DNA from: BOKV01 sp049289295
Lineage (GTDB): Bacteria; Pseudomonadota; Alphaproteobacteria; Rhizobiales; Rhizobiaceae
NCBI GenBank assembly: GCA_049289295.1
Contig: JBATLL010000062.1
Coordinates: forward strand, 1-64,000
Reading direction: 5' to 3'
Length of the DNA stretch: 64,000 nt
The notes below the pieces were generated by a model that had not been told where the DNA came from, did not search any database, and saw only the letters and a list, made by a program, of their open reading frames with translations. The position numbers and the translations under genes were made by a program. Positions 63,104-64,000 of this stretch are shown here, one piece after another; positions within the stretch are counted from its first letter, which is position 1, and each line of letters begins with the position of its first letter.

Positions 63104-64000
63104 ATGACACGTAAACCGGATTTGCTGGGACGCCTTGAAATGTCCCGCAGGCGCCTGCTCGGCACTGCCGCTGCGTCAGGCGCAGTACTGGCCATGCCGG
63201 CCTTCATCGGCAAGGCATCGGCACAGGCCAAGCTCAAGGTTGCGGCCATCTATACCGTACCGGTCGAACAGCAGTGGGTAAGCCGCATTCACAAGGCTGC
63301 AAACGCTGCTGTCGAGCGCGGTGACATCGAATATGTCTTTTCCGAAAACACCTCGAACAATGACTATGAACGCGTCATGCGTGAATATTCCGAAGCTGGC
63401 CATGACCTCATCATCGGTGAAGTCTTTGCCGTGGAAGATGCCGCGCGCCAGGTTGCCCGCGACTATCCAAACAAGGCTTACCTGATGGGTTCGTCCTTCA
63501 AGCCGCAGGATGACACGCCAAACTTCGCAGTCTTCGACAACTACATTCAGGACGCTTCGTATCTGTCTGGAATCATTGCAGGTGCGATGACAAAGACAGG
63601 CAATATCGGCATGGTTGGTGGCTTCCCGATTCCGGAAGTGAACCGCCTGATGCATGCCTTCATGGCTGGCGCTCACGAAGTCAACAAGGACATCAAGTTC
63701 CAGGTTGCCTTCATCGGTTCCTGGTTCGATCCGCCAAAGGCCAAGGAAACCGCCTTTGCTCAGATCGACGCTGGCGCGGACCTGCTTTACGCCGAGCGTT
63801 TCGGCGTGTCGGATGCCGCCAAGGAACGTGGCGTTCTTTCGGTTGGCAACGTCATCGACACCCAGTCCGACTATCCGGAGACAGTTGTCGCTTCGGCACT
63901 GTGGCACTTCGAGCCGACGCTCGACAGGGCAATCGGGATGGTCAAGGCTGGTTCGTTCAAGGCCGAGGACTATGGTGCATACTCCTTCATGAAGGAAGGT
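63104..64000 (+). CDS. BMP-family ABC transporter substrate-binding protein, Tat-exported (3' end outside window)
   Basis: At least 299 residues, open to the window edge. AGGGAG lies 7 bases before the ATG. The N-terminus has a twin-arginine signal (SRRRLLGTAAAS, cleavage near residue 40 after ASA), so it is exported folded. The mature part (KVAAIYTVPVEQQWVSRIHKA, MVGGFPIPEVNRLMHAFMAG) is BMP-like but only distantly similar to the protein at 57861-58934. Further transporter genes probably follow to the right. Confidence 0.9.
   Translation, partial: MTRKPDLLGRLEMSRRRLLGTAAASGAVLAMPAFIGKASAQAKLKVAAIYTVPVEQQWVSRIHKAANAAVERGDIEYVFSENTSNNDYERVMREYSEAGHDLIIGEVFAVEDAARQVARDYPNKAYLMGSSFKPQDDTPNFAVFDNYIQDASYLSGIIAGAMTKTGNIGMVGGFPIPEVNRLMHAFMAGAHEVNKDIKFQVAFIGSWFDPPKAKETAFAQIDAGADLLYAERFGVSDAAKERGVLSVGNVIDTQSDYPETVVASALWHFEPTLDRAIGMVKAGSFKAEDYGAYSFMKEG

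Overview
The window looks like chromosomal DNA of an alphaproteobacterium, most likely of the order Hyphomicrobiales (Rhizobiales). The evidence is a phosphatidylcholine synthase (Pcs), an IalB-family secreted protein, HspQ, the recG / sdhE / mfd neighbourhood, high GC, tightly packed operons and many GTG or TTG starts. Genus cannot be fixed from the sequence. I see no rRNA, CRISPR array, prophage, transposase or integrase. One tRNA gene, tRNA-Lys(CUU), is present.

Layout. 0-9.5 kb: a non-pyrrolysine MttB-type methyltransferase with a ketopantoate-reductase-like gene, a LysR regulator, and a polyamine-type ABC importer operon ending in an aldehyde dehydrogenase. 9.6-15.6 kb: tRNA-Lys, the Fe-S carrier ATPase Mrp, a one-component HTH/periplasmic-binding-fold regulator convergent with a tungstate transporter (tupBCA), and a family III CoA-transferase/racemase. 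15.7-22.4 kb: a polysaccharide export module. It comprises the ABC permease, an ATPase with a C-terminal sugar-recognition domain, a 1187-residue sulfotransferase-like/coiled-coil/double-GT2 fusion, and a methyltransferase. 22.4-25.9 kb: a secreted M10/RTX-type metalloprotease with C-terminal 38-residue repeats, and an unknown membrane protein. 25.9-32.2 kb: an APH-fold kinase, a FAD amine/amino acid oxidase, a TVP38 protein, and an envelope cluster (GT2, GT39, PAP2).

32.2-39.9 kb is a divergent acyl-CoA degradation locus. A leftward SDR / MaoC / SDR / thiolase operon faces a rightward TetR / acyl-CoA dehydrogenase / two MDR reductase operon. A perfect 20-bp palindrome overlaps the leftward promoter. 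39.9-46.0 kb holds recG, sdhE and mfd. 46.0-54.0 kb holds a DsbA-family oxidoreductase, a family 5 peptide-binding protein, an IalB protein, HspQ, an AEC transporter, a UbiH-type hydroxylase, Pcs and a TerC protein. 54.1-58.9 kb is a complete BMP-type (nucleoside-class) ABC transporter. The window ends with rimO, a DEAD-box RNA helicase with a long leader, a small DMT-type membrane protein, and a second, Tat-exported BMP binding protein cut by the window edge and preceded by a perfect 18-bp palindrome.

Most interesting parts: the polysaccharide module, where a coiled coil sits next to a candidate sulfate-capping domain and may act in chain-length control; the repeat tail of the metalloprotease; the two well-formed operator palindromes; and the tungstate regulator/transporter pair. 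All functional statements come from reading motifs by eye. No database search was run.
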